Shown: positions 8,589 to 17,507, counted from the stretch's first letter. The stretch: 64,000 bases of DNA from Spirochaetales bacterium (GCA_018433865.1 JAHDQJ010000004.1:248001-312000), one strand, 5' to 3'. Program-made: numbers and translations. Notes: a model not told the origin generated them from the letters alone.

Positions 8589-9008
8589 TCAGCTGAGCTT
8601 CATTACTTTCTCGACGAATGTTGCACCAGCATCGAAGTCGCTGGCGTTCGGGTGCCCCCAGCCATAGAAAAGAAAGCTTCCCCAGACCACGAGTTCCTCT
8701 GCGAACACGTCGATTCCCCGTTCCACCAGTGCAGCACGCACTTCCTTCTGGAAGAACTTCCTGCTGGCGCAGGAGGTGATCAAAGCCGCTTTCCTGAACG
8801 TAGGGGTGTCCATCGAACGGATGAATTTCACCAGGTCGGGATTGCTCACGCCACCATAAATCCCCCCGATGACGATCACCAGGTCGGTGTCCTGCAAATC
8901 GGGAGATTGCTTGGCATCAAACGCTTCGATGCCCAACCGGGATGCGAGCTCCTTGGCAATCTTCCGTGAGTGTCCTGTCTTGGTCATGTAGAGTATCTTG
9001 GCACGCAT
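8589..9008 (-). CDS. Flavodoxin-domain protein
   Basis: 139 residues with a flavodoxin fold. The FMN phosphate loop is the N-terminal TKTGHSRKIAKELA (residues 8 to 21); GGIYGGVSNPDLVKF is the second flavin-contact loop and VVWGSFLFYGWGHPNASDF the third region. It resembles the menaquinone-dependent protoporphyrinogen oxidase/Flavodoxin_4 group rather than true electron-carrier flavodoxins. ATG 9008 follows AGGAGA at the right distance; the longer frame from 9068 covers the promoter area (TATACT on the minus strand near 9041). It is divergent from the NifX-like gene, and both may serve redox or metal handling. Confidence 0.85.
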   Translation of the reverse strand: MRAKILYMTKTGHSRKIAKELASRLGIEAFDAKQSPDLQDTDLVIVIGGIYGGVSNPDLVKFIRSMDTPTFRKAALITSCASRKFFQKEVRAALVERGIDVFAEELVVWGSFLFYGWGHPNASDFDAGATFVEKVMKLS

Positions 9009-9164
9009 GCATCGGTCTCCTTCTCGGTCGTGGCACTTCAGTATACCACGGAGAGACGTGTCGTGCACCTGTGGTTTGGATTGTGTACTCCGTGTAATAT
9101 ATAATAAATTTATGTGATATATCTAAATAAAAAATGATATATATAAGCAAAAATCTCTTTTCAC

Positions 9165-9192
9165 TTGACATTTCGAGCGGGTGGGGTAAGCT
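9165..9192 (+). promoter_or_regulatory. Promoter of NifX-like gene
   Basis: TTGACA (9165-9170) is a perfect -35 box. A weak -10 TAAGCT follows after 16 bases. The 100 bases upstream are very AT-rich with several TATATA runs and lie between two divergent genes. Confidence 0.5.
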
Positions 9193-9223
9193 ATGGGTAC
9201 GGATGCGCTTGAAGGAGGGTACC

Positions 9224-9583
9224 ATGAAGAGAATAGCGGTGGCAGCTGAGAAGGATGTGGTGAGCAGCCATTTCGGACTTTGCGAAGATTTCCTCATCTT
9301 CAATACCGAAGAGGGGAAGATCTGCAAGATCGAACGGGTGGCGAATCCCGGACACAAGCCGTGTGAGTTGCCGGAATTGATCCACGACCTCCATGCAGAT
9401 GCCATCATCACCGGAAACATGGGGAAGACAGCCGCGAGCAGGTTCACGCTCATGCACATCCCCTACGTGATCGGAGCATCAGGCGAAGCCCGGGCGGCCG
9501 CATTGGCCTATGCGAACGGGAAGCTGAAATCGGACGGAGACCTGTGCGACGCCTGGTCGTGCGAATTCTTCGACCATCACTGA
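9224..9583 (+). CDS. NifX/NifB-family (dinitrogenase iron-molybdenum cofactor) domain protein
   Basis: 119 residues forming one complete Nitro_FeMo-Co domain: MKRIAVAAEKDVVSSHFGLCEDFLIF at the start, then ELPELIHDLHADAIITGNMGKTAASRF, and a C-terminal extension with Cys residues (LCDAWSCEFFDHH) that could bind a metal. Such stand-alone proteins bind Fe-S or Fe-Mo clusters, but most are found far from nitrogenase genes and have unknown roles. Start ATG 9224 has AAGGAGG upstream. A clear intrinsic terminator follows the stop, so it is a single-gene transcript. Confidence 0.88.
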   Translation: MKRIAVAAEKDVVSSHFGLCEDFLIFNTEEGKICKIERVANPGHKPCELPELIHDLHADAIITGNMGKTAASRFTLMHIPYVIGASGEARAAALAYANGKLKSDGDLCDAWSCEFFDHH

Positions 9584-9587
9584 TCAA

Positions 9588-9612
9588 AGAGGCTCCTTCG
9601 GGAGCCTTTTCT
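9588..9612 (+). terminator. Intrinsic terminator after NifX-like gene
   Basis: Stem GGCTCC / GGAGCC with a TTCG tetraloop followed by TTTTCT; flanking A-rich bases extend the stem against the T run. Confidence 0.9.
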
Positions 9613-9641
9613 ACAGTCTTTGCATAGCACGTGTCTATAAG

Positions 9642-9661
9642 TGTATAATCTTAATTATACA
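9642..9661. promoter_or_regulatory. Palindrome upstream of beta-helix lipoprotein
   Basis: Perfect arms TGTATAAT and ATTATACA separated by CTTA. It lies about 30 bases upstream of the -35 box at 9690, a usual place for an activator site. A role as operator is inference. Confidence 0.4.
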
Positions 9662-9689
9662 AAAAATTGGAAATAATCGTGACAAACAG

Positions 9690-9719
9690 TTGACAACAGT
9701 CAAGGCTGTGAGATAGTAA
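9690..9719 (+). promoter_or_regulatory. Promoter of beta-helix lipoprotein
   Basis: TTGACA at 9690-9695, an 18-base spacer and TAGTAA at 9714-9719. Ribosome-binding GTGAGG and ATG 9769 follow. Confidence 0.55.
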
Positions 9720-9768
9720 AACTGTACTGGGAGTAAGTTTTGAATCCACAGGGGCTGTGAGGTTTGTC

Positions 9769-12700
9769 ATGAATGCACCGATGCCGAAGTCAGTTGCGAA
9801 ACTGGTGACACTGGTTGGATTGCTCCTCCTGGTGTTATTCATCTCTTGCGATCCGAAGATCGACCCTCCTCCCCCTGATTCCCGGATACTGCTCGAACTC
9901 GGTGAGAAGATGACCGAAGGCCGTACGTTCCTCGCTGCGCGAGGCGTCACCGAGGATGCTCTCCACTCCTCTCTGCTTGACTTCACTGTCGGTTTCAACC
10001 GGGTTGCCACCTTGGTGAATTCTGTCATCTACGCCGATATGGAGCAGACCGATCGGGAACTGCTCAAGCGAAGGGTGGATGCTGCGATTAGGGAGCTGGA
10101 TGCGTTCGATGCGATCTGCAAGGAACTGGAAGCCGTCGGGACCAAGCTACACGATGCGTTGGATGAATACGATGCTGCATTCTCCCCCGAAGAGAAACAA
10201 CTCATGAGCCGCTCAGTTCGTGCTGAGGAGGGAGACACCTGGTACGCACGACGGCTGGTTGAGCTGATGCTCGATTATGAGAACCCGGTACGTTACAAGC
10301 TAGACGATGTATCCAGACGTACCGGGGTGAGCATGAAGAAGTTGCACTATATCATGCAACAGACCGCCGAGCAGATGAACACCCAGGTCGATATCGTCGA
10401 TGCAGAGGAATATGACAAGGAGATCGCATACCTGGAGACGGTACGGGATACCGCAGGGAAGATAAATGCCACCTTGGCACTCGCGACTCCGCTCGGGGCA
10501 TTCGGGTCCGGCGCGGCAACCGCTACCGGAGCAAGTGCGATCGGATGGGTGGCAAAGGGCAAGCAGGCTCTCACGGTGGTGGAGAATGCGAATGCGGTGA
10601 TCACCTTCACTGACGGAGTGGTGAACCTTGCCGTCAACGAGGAGGACATCCCGCCTGCATTCAAGACCGTTGCAAAATACAACCAGTACGTAGGAATCGC
10701 ACTCGGAGGAACCTCAGGATTCAAGGATATCTCCAGTGGGGAGAAGATCATCGGCATCGTCGGAGCCGCCACGGATGCGACCACGGTATTCTTCGACGTG
10801 AAGGATGACAAGGTACAGGTTGCGACCACGCCGATCAGACCCGATACCCCAGCGGTGGTCCTTACCGAACCGGATGAGACACTGCAAGGCATCCTCCCGG
10901 ACGGCAAGTACAAGGTCCCCGATGTCGATATGTCCGAATGGGTATTTCCAGAATTCGATTGGGGTGACGAAGCCTATTGGGAGAACCTCTATGACGACTT
11001 GCTCATCGGAGAGACCTATGATGCATTCATGGAGGAGATGGACGGGAAGTTCCAGGAGCTGATCGATTCATGGGATCCTTCCGCAAACAATGGAAAGCGA
11101 CGTGAGGTCGAAGTCGACTCGGACGGGATGCCCGATTTCTTCGACGATCCCGAAGGAGACTTTCCTGACCATGACGATGTGGCGGAAGATCCCGATCCAA
11201 CGGATTTCTCCGTCCAGGCGTTCGCAAACATTTCAGGTGGTATCATCCCGTTCACCGTGAGTTTCACTGCGGTACCAAACGGAGCGTTCCTCTACGGACA
11301 GACCGAGTTCACCTGGGATTTCGGTGACGGCAGTGCTCCGATCACCGTCAAGCCGTCCGATCCTTCCTATGGTGCGACGGTGGTGCATGAGTACACCAAT
11401 GCATCCTTGGTCGGTACTACAGTCATCGTATCCTTGGAAGCGGCCGATCCGCGTGGATATTCGGCTCGTACGGACAAGTTGATCACCATTGGAGCGACTC
11501 TGCAACAACGTATCGATTCATCTACTTCGTCGACATTCACCATTCCCGACGGTACCTACTATGAACATATCGTCATACCAGCTGGCATGCGCATAAGCGG
11601 TTCGAAAGAGAGTACGACGATCATCGAAGGTTCGGTAACCCTCGGACCCGATACCGTATTGGAAAATCTGACGGTGCACGGTGTAAGCGACGGATCCACA
11701 TACAGTGCGATCAGCAACAACTATGATGCTGTACTGTGGGGCTCTGAGTACGGCATCGATATCGATCTCAGGGATGTGACCGTGATCAACAAGGGCTTGA
11801 TCAACAATGGTATCGATTTCGAGGACAAATGGAATGATGAGGATGATGACAAGGTTCCCTTCGTCGGGACGATCGAGCGGGTGACGGTGAAGGACTTCAA
11901 AGACTTCGGTATCGTGATCCGGTACTTTGACGGAATCATCACCGACTGCCTTTTGCAAGACAATGTCGATGGGAACCTCCTTCTGCAAAAGACGAGTGAA
12001 TCCGCCTTGGTCCAGAACAATGAAGTCTCCGGCTCGTGGTATGGGATCGAAATCTCTGAATTGCATGGGATCGTATGTGACAACACGATCGGATACAACA
12101 CCTCCGGTCTCTACGTGGGTTCTGTCTACCCGGGAGCCGAGGTATATGGGAATGCATTGGCCAACAATGGGCCGATCGGCGGGATGTTCGTGGGAGAGAT
12201 GTCCGGAGGAGACATATACGAGAATACGGTGACCGCGAATACCCGATTCGGGTCCTATGGTCTTGGGACCCGTGGCGGAGGCATGCAAGTGAACGACATG
12301 GTTGCGGGAACCATCCGCAACAATACCTTCACGGCGAACAAGGGTTCCGCAGTCTACATCGAAAATTTGGGTACTTATGAAAACAGGACTACGGGGTATG
12401 TTGGGACGGGACCTCTCCTCACGGGAAACATCTTGCAAGACAATGTTGCTTCCACCGTGGACTCCCTCATGGTTCCCGGCGGAATGTACATCGAGCATAT
12501 CTATGACGGCGCGGTGCTCGGCAATACCTTCACCCGAAACACGACCGATGGACAGACCGATTCGGATAGGGAGGGTGGCGGTCTGTATGTGTACGATCTG
12601 CATGGAGAAGTGAGCGGCAACACATTCGAAGAGAATGTATCGAGATTCCGGGGAGGCGGGGCCAGCCTCCAGCGGATATATGAAGTGGGCGTGTGTTCTG

Positions 12701-13095
12701 GAAATGCATTCACAGGCAATGCTGTGGACAGCGCTTCCCTTTACGGACAGGGAGGGGGACTGTTCATCGGGACCCTCGAAGGCACGTGTGACGATAATGT
12801 CATCACACAGAACGATGTGACCACATTGGCAAGCAATGGAAAGGGTGGTGGCGTACATATCGGTACGCTTGCTGCCACAGGCTCGTTCTCCGGCAACACG
12901 ATCACGGGAAACACCGCCGAAAACAATGGGGGTGGTTGCCATGTGGTCACACGAATCGGATCAGCACCGTATCCATGGAAAGTCAGCGTGGAAAACAGCA
13001 TCTCCGGAAATGGTCTGACCGATCCCATGGAAGCTGGGTCTTGGATAGATCTGTTCACCCCTTGGACTGAGGATCGGTTGAGAGAGTACGAATGA
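9769..13095 (+). CDS. Large surface lipoprotein with PKD domain and right-handed beta-helix
   Basis: 1108 residues. A signal with lipobox LFISC anchors it at about residue 27. Residues 30 to 450 are an unrecognised region, partly helical, with a glycine/alanine-rich stretch (about 230 to 260). An Asp-rich calcium-binding-like linker (DSDGMPDFFDDPEGDFPDHD) precedes a PKD domain (about 485 to 575) with the hallmark FTWDFGDGSAP. Residues 590 to 1090 repeat short N-x-I/V-x-x-N and GGG units, the pattern of PbH1 right-handed beta-helices of the pectate-lyase/NosD fold. Such proteins act in polysaccharide binding or cleavage; no catalytic residues could be assigned. ATG 9769 follows GAGG; the upstream GTG 9757 is less likely. 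Confidence 0.85.
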   Translation: MNAPMPKSVAKLVTLVGLLLLVLFISCDPKIDPPPPDSRILLELGEKMTEGRTFLAARGVTEDALHSSLLDFTVGFNRVATLVNSVIYADMEQTDRELLKRRVDAAIRELDAFDAICKELEAVGTKLHDALDEYDAAFSPEEKQLMSRSVRAEEGDTWYARRLVELMLDYENPVRYKLDDVSRRTGVSMKKLHYIMQQTAEQMNTQVDIVDAEEYDKEIAYLETVRDTAGKINATLALATPLGAFGSGAATATGASAIGWVAKGKQALTVVENANAVITFTDGVVNLAVNEEDIPPAFKTVAKYNQYVGIALGGTSGFKDISSGEKIIGIVGAATDATTVFFDVKDDKVQVATTPIRPDTPAVVLTEPDETLQGILPDGKYKVPDVDMSEWVFPEFDWGDEAYWENLYDDLLIGETYDAFMEEMDGKFQELIDSWDPSANNGKRREVEVDSDGMPDFFDDPEGDFPDHDDVAEDPDPTDFSVQAFANISGGIIPFTVSFTAVPNGAFLYGQTEFTWDFGDGSAPITVKPSDPSYGATVVHEYTNASLVGTTVIVSLEAADPRGYSARTDKLITIGATLQQRIDSSTSSTFTIPDGTYYEHIVIPAGMRISGSKESTTIIEGSVTLGPDTVLENLTVHGVSDGSTYSAISNNYDAVLWGSEYGIDIDLRDVTVINKGLINNGIDFEDKWNDEDDDKVPFVGTIERVTVKDFKDFGIVIRYFDGIITDCLLQDNVDGNLLLQKTSESALVQNNEVSGSWYGIEISELHGIVCDNTIGYNTSGLYVGSVYPGAEVYGNALANNGPIGGMFVGEMSGGDIYENTVTANTRFGSYGLGTRGGGMQVNDMVAGTIRNNTFTANKGSAVYIENLGTYENRTTGYVGTGPLLTGNILQDNVASTVDSLMVPGGMYIEHIYDGAVLGNTFTRNTTDGQTDSDREGGGLYVYDLHGEVSGNTFEENVSRFRGGGASLQRIYEVGVCSGNAFTGNAVDSASLYGQGGGLFIGTLEGTCDDNVITQNDVTTLASNGKGGGVHIGTLAATGSFSGNTITGNTAENNGGGCHVVTRIGSAPYPWKVSVENSISGNGLTDPMEAGSWIDLFTPWTEDRLREYE

Positions 13096-13102
13096 TCTGG
13101 CT

Positions 13103-14227
13103 CTACCTCGATTCGGGACGTTTCCGTGCATACATCCGCTTGTCTGCCAGGGCAAGGAGGACATCGGCGCTCTGACCATCAGCCGGGCAGTGTGCGGTGC
13201 CATAGCTGAGCGAAACTTGCAATTCGGTCCCCTCGATGGTCGTCGGGCTTTCCACTGCATGGATGATGGCATGTAGCTTGCGATCGAAACTCTCTTGGGA
13301 ACCATGGTAGGAGATGAGGAGCAAGAATTCATCTCCGCCGTATCGGATCGCCGCATCATCTTCCGTGAGGTTCTGCAGGATGGTACTTCCAATCCAACGG
13401 AGCACTGCATCTCCGAACAGATGTCCTTTCTCATCATTGATTTTCTTGAATCCGTTGATATCGAAGAGTACCAGACAGGTCATGCGATCCGTGTCCTGCA
13501 CCGAATCATCAAGCCTCTCAGCCATCCACAACCGGTTGTGCAGACCAGTGAGCGCATCGATGCGTGCTGCATCGTGCAGCTCCTGCCTTCCCCTGATATT
13601 GATCAGCAGTACGAATCCGTAGGTCCACCCGATCGCCCAAGGGACCAAGGTGAAGTAGATCAGGATCCCCAACCGGTCGTTCAGGTCGGTTGCCGAAGAG
13701 GGGTTGATCTGCGCGAGTGTCCATCGGATGGCGAATGCGGTCGCCAGGAGTGCGAACGTCAATGAAATGAAACCGTTTGCCAGACGCTCCCAACCTTTCT
13801 GTTTCCACAGCAGGACCAGGATCGTCGTGACCAGGAGTATGAAGATCATCGGATCGTTGAACGTGTACCTGCGCGACGCATGTCCGAGGTTCACCATGGT
13901 GGAGAGCATGTAGAGGAGGATGTAGAGGATCCCCGAAGGTATCCGGATATTCCTTCCTGTGCCGATGCGACGGAAACGCATGATCCCTTCGAGAATGAGC
14001 GCGGGTGTGGTGATCGAGGCGAAGTTGTTCAGGATGATGGCCATGTTGCCGATCTGCGGCTCAAGCCAGATGGGGATGAACCCGAGCGTCATGAGGACCA
14101 CCGCTGCAACCCAGAATCCCGGACCTTCCAGATGAGGATACATCCGCCAGATGATGATCATGATGCAGGAGGTGAGCAATCCCACCGAGAGGAGTACGAG
14201 ACCGAGAGTCGGAAAGTGGAGTAACAC
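13103..14227 (-). CDS. Membrane-bound diguanylate cyclase (GGDEF)
   Basis: 374 residues: about seven membrane segments (residues 5 to 215) and a C-terminal GGDEF domain. The active site reads RYGGDEFLLL and the metal-binding DINGFKKINDEKGH is present, so cyclic di-GMP synthesis is likely. The RxxD inhibitory site five residues before GGDEF is absent (a Thr takes the Arg position), so product feedback should be weak. Start is GTG 14227 with AAGGAGG upstream. A 20-base perfect palindrome directly abuts this ribosome-binding site. The stop is 7 bases from the convergent beta-helix lipoprotein gene. Confidence 0.92.
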   Translation of the reverse strand: MLLHFPTLGLVLLSVGLLTSCIMIIIWRMYPHLEGPGFWVAAVVLMTLGFIPIWLEPQIGNMAIILNNFASITTPALILEGIMRFRRIGTGRNIRIPSGILYILLYMLSTMVNLGHASRRYTFNDPMIFILLVTTILVLLWKQKGWERLANGFISLTFALLATAFAIRWTLAQINPSSATDLNDRLGILIYFTLVPWAIGWTYGFVLLINIRGRQELHDAARIDALTGLHNRLWMAERLDDSVQDTDRMTCLVLFDINGFKKINDEKGHLFGDAVLRWIGSTILQNLTEDDAAIRYGGDEFLLLISYHGSQESFDRKLHAIIHAVESPTTIEGTELQVSLSYGTAHCPADGQSADVLLALADKRMYARKRPESR

Positions 14228-14236
14228 TGCGCCTCC

Positions 14237-14256
14237 TTCCTGTAGCGCTACAGGAA
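14237..14256. promoter_or_regulatory. 20-bp perfect palindrome next to the GGDEF ribosome-binding site
   Basis: TTCCTGTAGCGCTACAGGAA reads the same on both strands. On the minus strand it ends in the AAGGAGG of the GGDEF gene. It is either an operator or, in RNA, a 9- to 10-bp hairpin next to the ribosome-binding site. Confidence 0.65.
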
Positions 14257-14308
14257 TTGTTCTTTCCAGTGTAATACGGAATCACTCAATCCGCAAACAA
14301 TGATGGGA

Positions 14309-14803
14309 TTATCGGGGGGATGGGAACAGCGCCGATAGGTACCGCAGGCCGGTTTTCGTCCGGAACGCCTGTGATCGCATCGATTCGATCCGTTCGGCAT
14401 CGGCTCGTTTCTCATCGATGTTCACCAACAGGTCGGCTTCCACCAGGATCCTGAAGTCGACACCTTCCACTGCATCCAAGGTGTGATGCAAGCTGATGAT
14501 ATGGCACACCCGATCGATGAGCTTTTCGGGGTAGCAAAGTTGCGAGAGCAACTTCCTTGCCTCTGGCGGCCCTTCGGTCTGCTGCATCTCATAGGTGCAA
14601 TTCCCGTACTTCTTCTCGCTGATGCGGATGCCGATGTCATGGCAGATCGCAACGGCCTCGATGATGTCCTGAAGTTCGGCGTTGACTTTTTCCTGCAGTG
14701 CGATGGTTTGCGCGAAGGCATAGACCTTGAGAAAATGATTGATCCTCTTGGCATCTTGACTGAACAGTTCGATCATCGCATCGATCAGGGCATCATGGCG
14801 CAT
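14309..14803 (-). CDS. HD-domain phosphohydrolase
   Basis: 164 residues forming one HD domain. His25-like RINHFLKVYAFA supplies the first metal ligand, AICHDIG is the HD pair, HHTLD and VEADLLVNID give the later ligands. These proteins hydrolyse phosphate esters of nucleotides; the short single-domain form with an IISLHHTLD motif resembles the YedJ/uncharacterised HDIG group. ATG 14803 has CGGAGG upstream. It follows the GGDEF gene's upstream region but has its own ribosome-binding site and probably its own promoter (TACTAT near 14833 on the minus strand). Confidence 0.87.
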   Translation of the reverse strand: MRHDALIDAMIELFSQDAKRINHFLKVYAFAQTIALQEKVNAELQDIIEAVAICHDIGIRISEKKYGNCTYEMQQTEGPPEARKLLSQLCYPEKLIDRVCHIISLHHTLDAVEGVDFRILVEADLLVNIDEKRADAERIESMRSQAFRTKTGLRYLSALFPSPR

Positions 14804-14941
14804 GGCGCACCTCCGTCGGATTCATGATGCTGCAATAGTACCGTATCCATGAAAGCCGTTCAATCCATCCCGATTGTGTCGTGAGATTCATCATGCACGG
14901 TCTCCTCGACCCGTGATATGATCCTGTACGGGAGGAACCCT

Positions 14942-15319
14942 ATGAACCGATTGCCAGAGGAAGTTCTCAAGGTGTGGACCGCACATGAAGGACCGATCGT
15001 CTTTTCCACCGTCTCAGCCGAGGGGATGCCGAACAGTATCTATGCGACGTGTGTCGGCATGAGCGAGGATGGGTGCATCGTGATCGCCGACAATTATTTC
15101 AAGAAAACCAAGGAGAACGTGCTTGCCGGAAGCTTGGCATCGGTCCTCTTCATCTCGCCTGAGGGGACCTCCTGTCAGGTGAAGGGGAAGGTGGAGTATC
15201 ATGTGGAGGGACCGTACTTCGACTTCATGAAGTCCTGGAATCCACAGAAACATCCCGGCCATGCGGCGGCTGTCCTGCGTCCGGATAGCTGTTTCATGGG
15301 AAGCCGGCAGGTGTATTGA
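14942..15319 (+). CDS. Pyridoxamine 5'-phosphate oxidase-like FMN-binding protein
   Basis: 125 residues with the split-barrel flavin-binding fold. Seen: an N-terminal GPIVFSTVSAEGMPNSIYAT strand pair, DNYFKKTKENVL (phosphate contact) and a C-terminal VLRPDSCFMGSRQVY resembling the usual VLRPEKVYSGAK end. True PNPOx enzymes are longer, so this is the small single-domain type, often of unknown substrate. ATG 14942 follows GGGAGG. It is divergent from the HD gene and stands alone. Confidence 0.82.
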   Translation: MNRLPEEVLKVWTAHEGPIVFSTVSAEGMPNSIYATCVGMSEDGCIVIADNYFKKTKENVLAGSLASVLFISPEGTSCQVKGKVEYHVEGPYFDFMKSWNPQKHPGHAAAVLRPDSCFMGSRQVY

Positions 15320-15518
15320 CGGCCACAAGATTCTCGACTGTGTCCGGTAATCCCGATGCTCGGCACCACGATGGCCGCGGATGTATGGTCCGGCAAGATC
15401 ATCACCGGTGCCGCACGAGGAGCGACATGTTCCTCCCGCAACTCCAAAGATTGGATTCCGTCATCATGGATGTCGGATTTTCCTGCAAGATAATCTATAT
15501 CCGAAAACCGTTTTGGTA

Positions 15519-15524
15519 TATGAT
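15519..15524 (+). promoter_or_regulatory. -10 box 6 bases before DUF3788 start codon
   Basis: TATGAT, then CAGCGC, then ATG 15531. No Shine-Dalgarno sequence is present. The -35 region is weak. Confidence 0.45.
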
Positions 15525-15530
15525 CAGCGC

Positions 15531-15956
15531 ATGAAACCTACCGGATCGGTGCAGTTGTTGCGCAATGAGTACCAGGTTCCCGATACTGCCATGCTGCAGC
15601 GCGAACTTGGTGCAGTCTATCCTCTGTATGTTCGCTTTCATGATGCATTGAAAGTCCGGGGCATATCGCTTGCATGGCACTATTATCATGATGTCCGTTC
15701 CTGGCTGGGCAAGGCGGTCAAGGAGGAGAAGACAATTTGCTGGATCTCTGCATGGGAGGGTTTCTTCAGGACCACCTTCTTCGTTCCTGTTCGGTATGCC
15801 GGGGAACTGGCGGAGCTCGATATTGACAGTAACGTCAAGGAGACTGCCTTGGGTGCCGCGAAAAAAGTTTCGATTCCCATCGTGATCGATATCCGAGGCG
15901 AACAGGACCTGGTCACCGCAGCAGCCGTCACCGATTTCAAGCTCACGGTCAAGTAA
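15531..15956 (+). CDS. DUF3788 family protein
   Basis: 141 residues. The pattern YHDVRSWLGKAVKEEKTICWISAWEGFFRTTFFVPVRYAGEL is the core of DUF3788, a cytoplasmic family related in fold to YdhG/DUF1801-like proteins and of unknown function. ATG 15531 fits the domain start (residue 1 begins shortly before the LYVRFHDALK helix). It lacks a ribosome-binding site but has TATGAT 6 bases upstream, so it may be leaderless. The 210 bases before it hold no gene that I can support. Confidence 0.82.
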   Translation: MKPTGSVQLLRNEYQVPDTAMLQRELGAVYPLYVRFHDALKVRGISLAWHYYHDVRSWLGKAVKEEKTICWISAWEGFFRTTFFVPVRYAGELAELDIDSNVKETALGAAKKVSIPIVIDIRGEQDLVTAAAVTDFKLTVK

Positions 15957-15959
15957 GAT

Positions 15960-16421
15960 TCATATAAGGCAAGGAATGGCTGCGAGTGGTATTCTGCTAA
16001 AAGGCTGCCACTGTCGGACAAGACGCTTGCCCTTGCCGGTATGCCACTCTTTCTCAAGTGCCTGGTGACATGTCTTGCCGCAACCCATCCTGTCGTGATG
16101 ACAATAGCGGCACTCGATTGGCAAGAACGGTTGAGCATGAATGCTGCACAACCCATGATCGAGGAAGGTGCATCCGTTGTGACTATACTGTGTCAATGCG
16201 AAGAATCCTTCATTGCCACGGAAGGCAGGGGAGAGGACACCGAAGGAGCCGTCACCCGAGAGCTCGAGCATCAATGATGAGCCGAATCCGAGCTCGATCG
16301 CGAGGCGGGCCTCCTCGACCAAAGGCCACCCGGGACGATGACAGAAATAGGTGCACACATCGCACGTGCAAGGTTCGGAAGGAGGAAACCGCTCATGGAG
16401 GGGATGACCGTGCCAACCCAT
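15960..16421 (-). CDS. YkgJ-type cysteine-cluster protein
   Basis: 153 residues rich in Cys and His. An N-terminal cluster CTCDVCTYFCHRPGW and a later CTFLDHGLCSIHAQPFLPIECRYC match the YkgJ/CxxCxxCC-type zinc- or iron-binding domain. The role of this family is unclear; some are linked to Fe-S or metal chelation. The stop lies 4 bases from the convergent DUF3788 gene. ATG 16421 has no ribosome-binding site, but TATACT ends 7 bases upstream, suggesting a leaderless mRNA. Confidence 0.75.
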   Translation of the reverse strand: MGWHGHPLHERFPPSEPCTCDVCTYFCHRPGWPLVEEARLAIELGFGSSLMLELSGDGSFGVLSPAFRGNEGFFALTQYSHNGCTFLDHGLCSIHAQPFLPIECRYCHHDRMGCGKTCHQALEKEWHTGKGKRLVRQWQPFSRIPLAAIPCLI

Positions 16422-16428
16422 GAATCAG

Positions 16429-16434
16429 AGTATA
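16429..16434 (-). promoter_or_regulatory. -10 box 7 bases before the cysteine-cluster gene
   Basis: TATACT on the minus strand, then CTGATTC, then ATG. No Shine-Dalgarno sequence. Confidence 0.45.
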
Positions 16435-16460
16435 CTTCCATGGCTTGAGGAATTCCAGAC

Positions 16461-17501
16461 TCAGGCTTCTATGAATCCTTTGACCATGCCTGTCAGAACC
16501 TCCCGATCTTCCGAGGGCTCGTAGAGCTCCTCGATATCGTCGATGACTTGTCGGGCGAGCGCAAGGGCGCGATCCCTGGCCTGGGCCAAGGCCCCCGACC
16601 GTTCGATCTCATCGATCAAGGAGCGTATCCGGTCCTTGGATGCCTCGTAGCCGTGCTCGTGTGCATGGCGGAATACCTCGAACATCCTCTCGAGGTTTGC
16701 GGTTCGTGACTGCGCGTAGAGGATGATCGGGAGGCTTTTCTTGTTCTCCACGATATCATCTCCACGATGCTTGCCGGGATTGCCCTTTTCCAGGTTGATC
16801 ACATCGTCAAACATCTGGAACGAGAGCCCGATGTGTTCTGCGATAAGGCCTGCCCGGGCAACGACCTGTTCGTCCTCGGTCGCGACTGCGGCCCCGATCT
16901 GTGCTCCCATCGCGGCAAGGCACCCCGTCTTCATCCTGCACATCAATTCATAGGCTTCCACCGAGGGGATCAGGTCGATCGTATGATGCCACGCGATATC
17001 CATCCCTTGTCCGAGATGGATCTTCCGCATGTACTCAGAGTAGATCGTATAGAGCCGAAGTTTCTGGCTGTCCGGGAGGTCGCTGTTGTCAATCGTGATG
17101 GTCGGGAGGAAGTAAAGCAGGTTTCCCGCGTTGATCGAGATATCCGTGCCGTAGGTCACATGGGCGGCCGGCTTTCCGCGACGCAGCACCGAAGCATCCT
17201 CGATGTCATCGATGATCAGGCTTCCGTTGTGCGGAAACTCGACCAATCCTACGAGCTCCTTTGCCCTTCGGTAGGCCTCGGTGCCTCCGAGCATCTTCGC
17301 ATTCAACAGCAGGAGCATCGGACGCCAACGCTTGCCTCCACGGTACAGGAGGTCTCTCCCCGGTTCGCAGATCGTCTCGAACAATCGATCGTCCTCGAAC
17401 GGGACTGTCACTTGGAATATCTGCTTCACCCACCTGTTGTCAACCTGCGGCGGAAGCAACCGATACAACTCTTGTTCAATCTCATCAAGCCATCTGCGCA
17501 T
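16461..17501 (-). CDS. Polyprenyl (geranylgeranyl-type) diphosphate synthase
   Basis: 346 residues, an all-alpha trans-prenyltransferase that extends allylic diphosphates with isopentenyl diphosphate. The first Asp-rich motif is DDIED at residues 98-102, with GGKRWRPM (55-62) binding IPP. The second motif reads FDDVINLEKG at 231-240, lacking the usual third Asp, as in some GGPP synthases. The long N-terminus (about 30 residues) and the RDDIVENKKSLP-like tail resemble spirochaete and archaeal GGPP-type enzymes. ATG 17501 has no ribosome-binding site; a consensus promoter ends 6 bases upstream. Confidence 0.9.
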   Translation of the reverse strand: MRRWLDEIEQELYRLLPPQVDNRWVKQIFQVTVPFEDDRLFETICEPGRDLLYRGGKRWRPMLLLLNAKMLGGTEAYRRAKELVGLVEFPHNGSLIIDDIEDASVLRRGKPAAHVTYGTDISINAGNLLYFLPTITIDNSDLPDSQKLRLYTIYSEYMRKIHLGQGMDIAWHHTIDLIPSVEAYELMCRMKTGCLAAMGAQIGAAVATEDEQVVARAGLIAEHIGLSFQMFDDVINLEKGNPGKHRGDDIVENKKSLPIILYAQSRTANLERMFEVFRHAHEHGYEASKDRIRSLIDEIERSGALAQARDRALALARQVIDDIEELYEPSEDREVLTGMVKGFIEA

Positions 17502-17507
17502 GTGCCG

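Noticed and set aside
11518-12942. 474-codon minus-strand frame opposite the beta-helix region
   Set aside because: It mirrors a repetitive gene; the apparent repeats are only the reverse of the PbH1 units.
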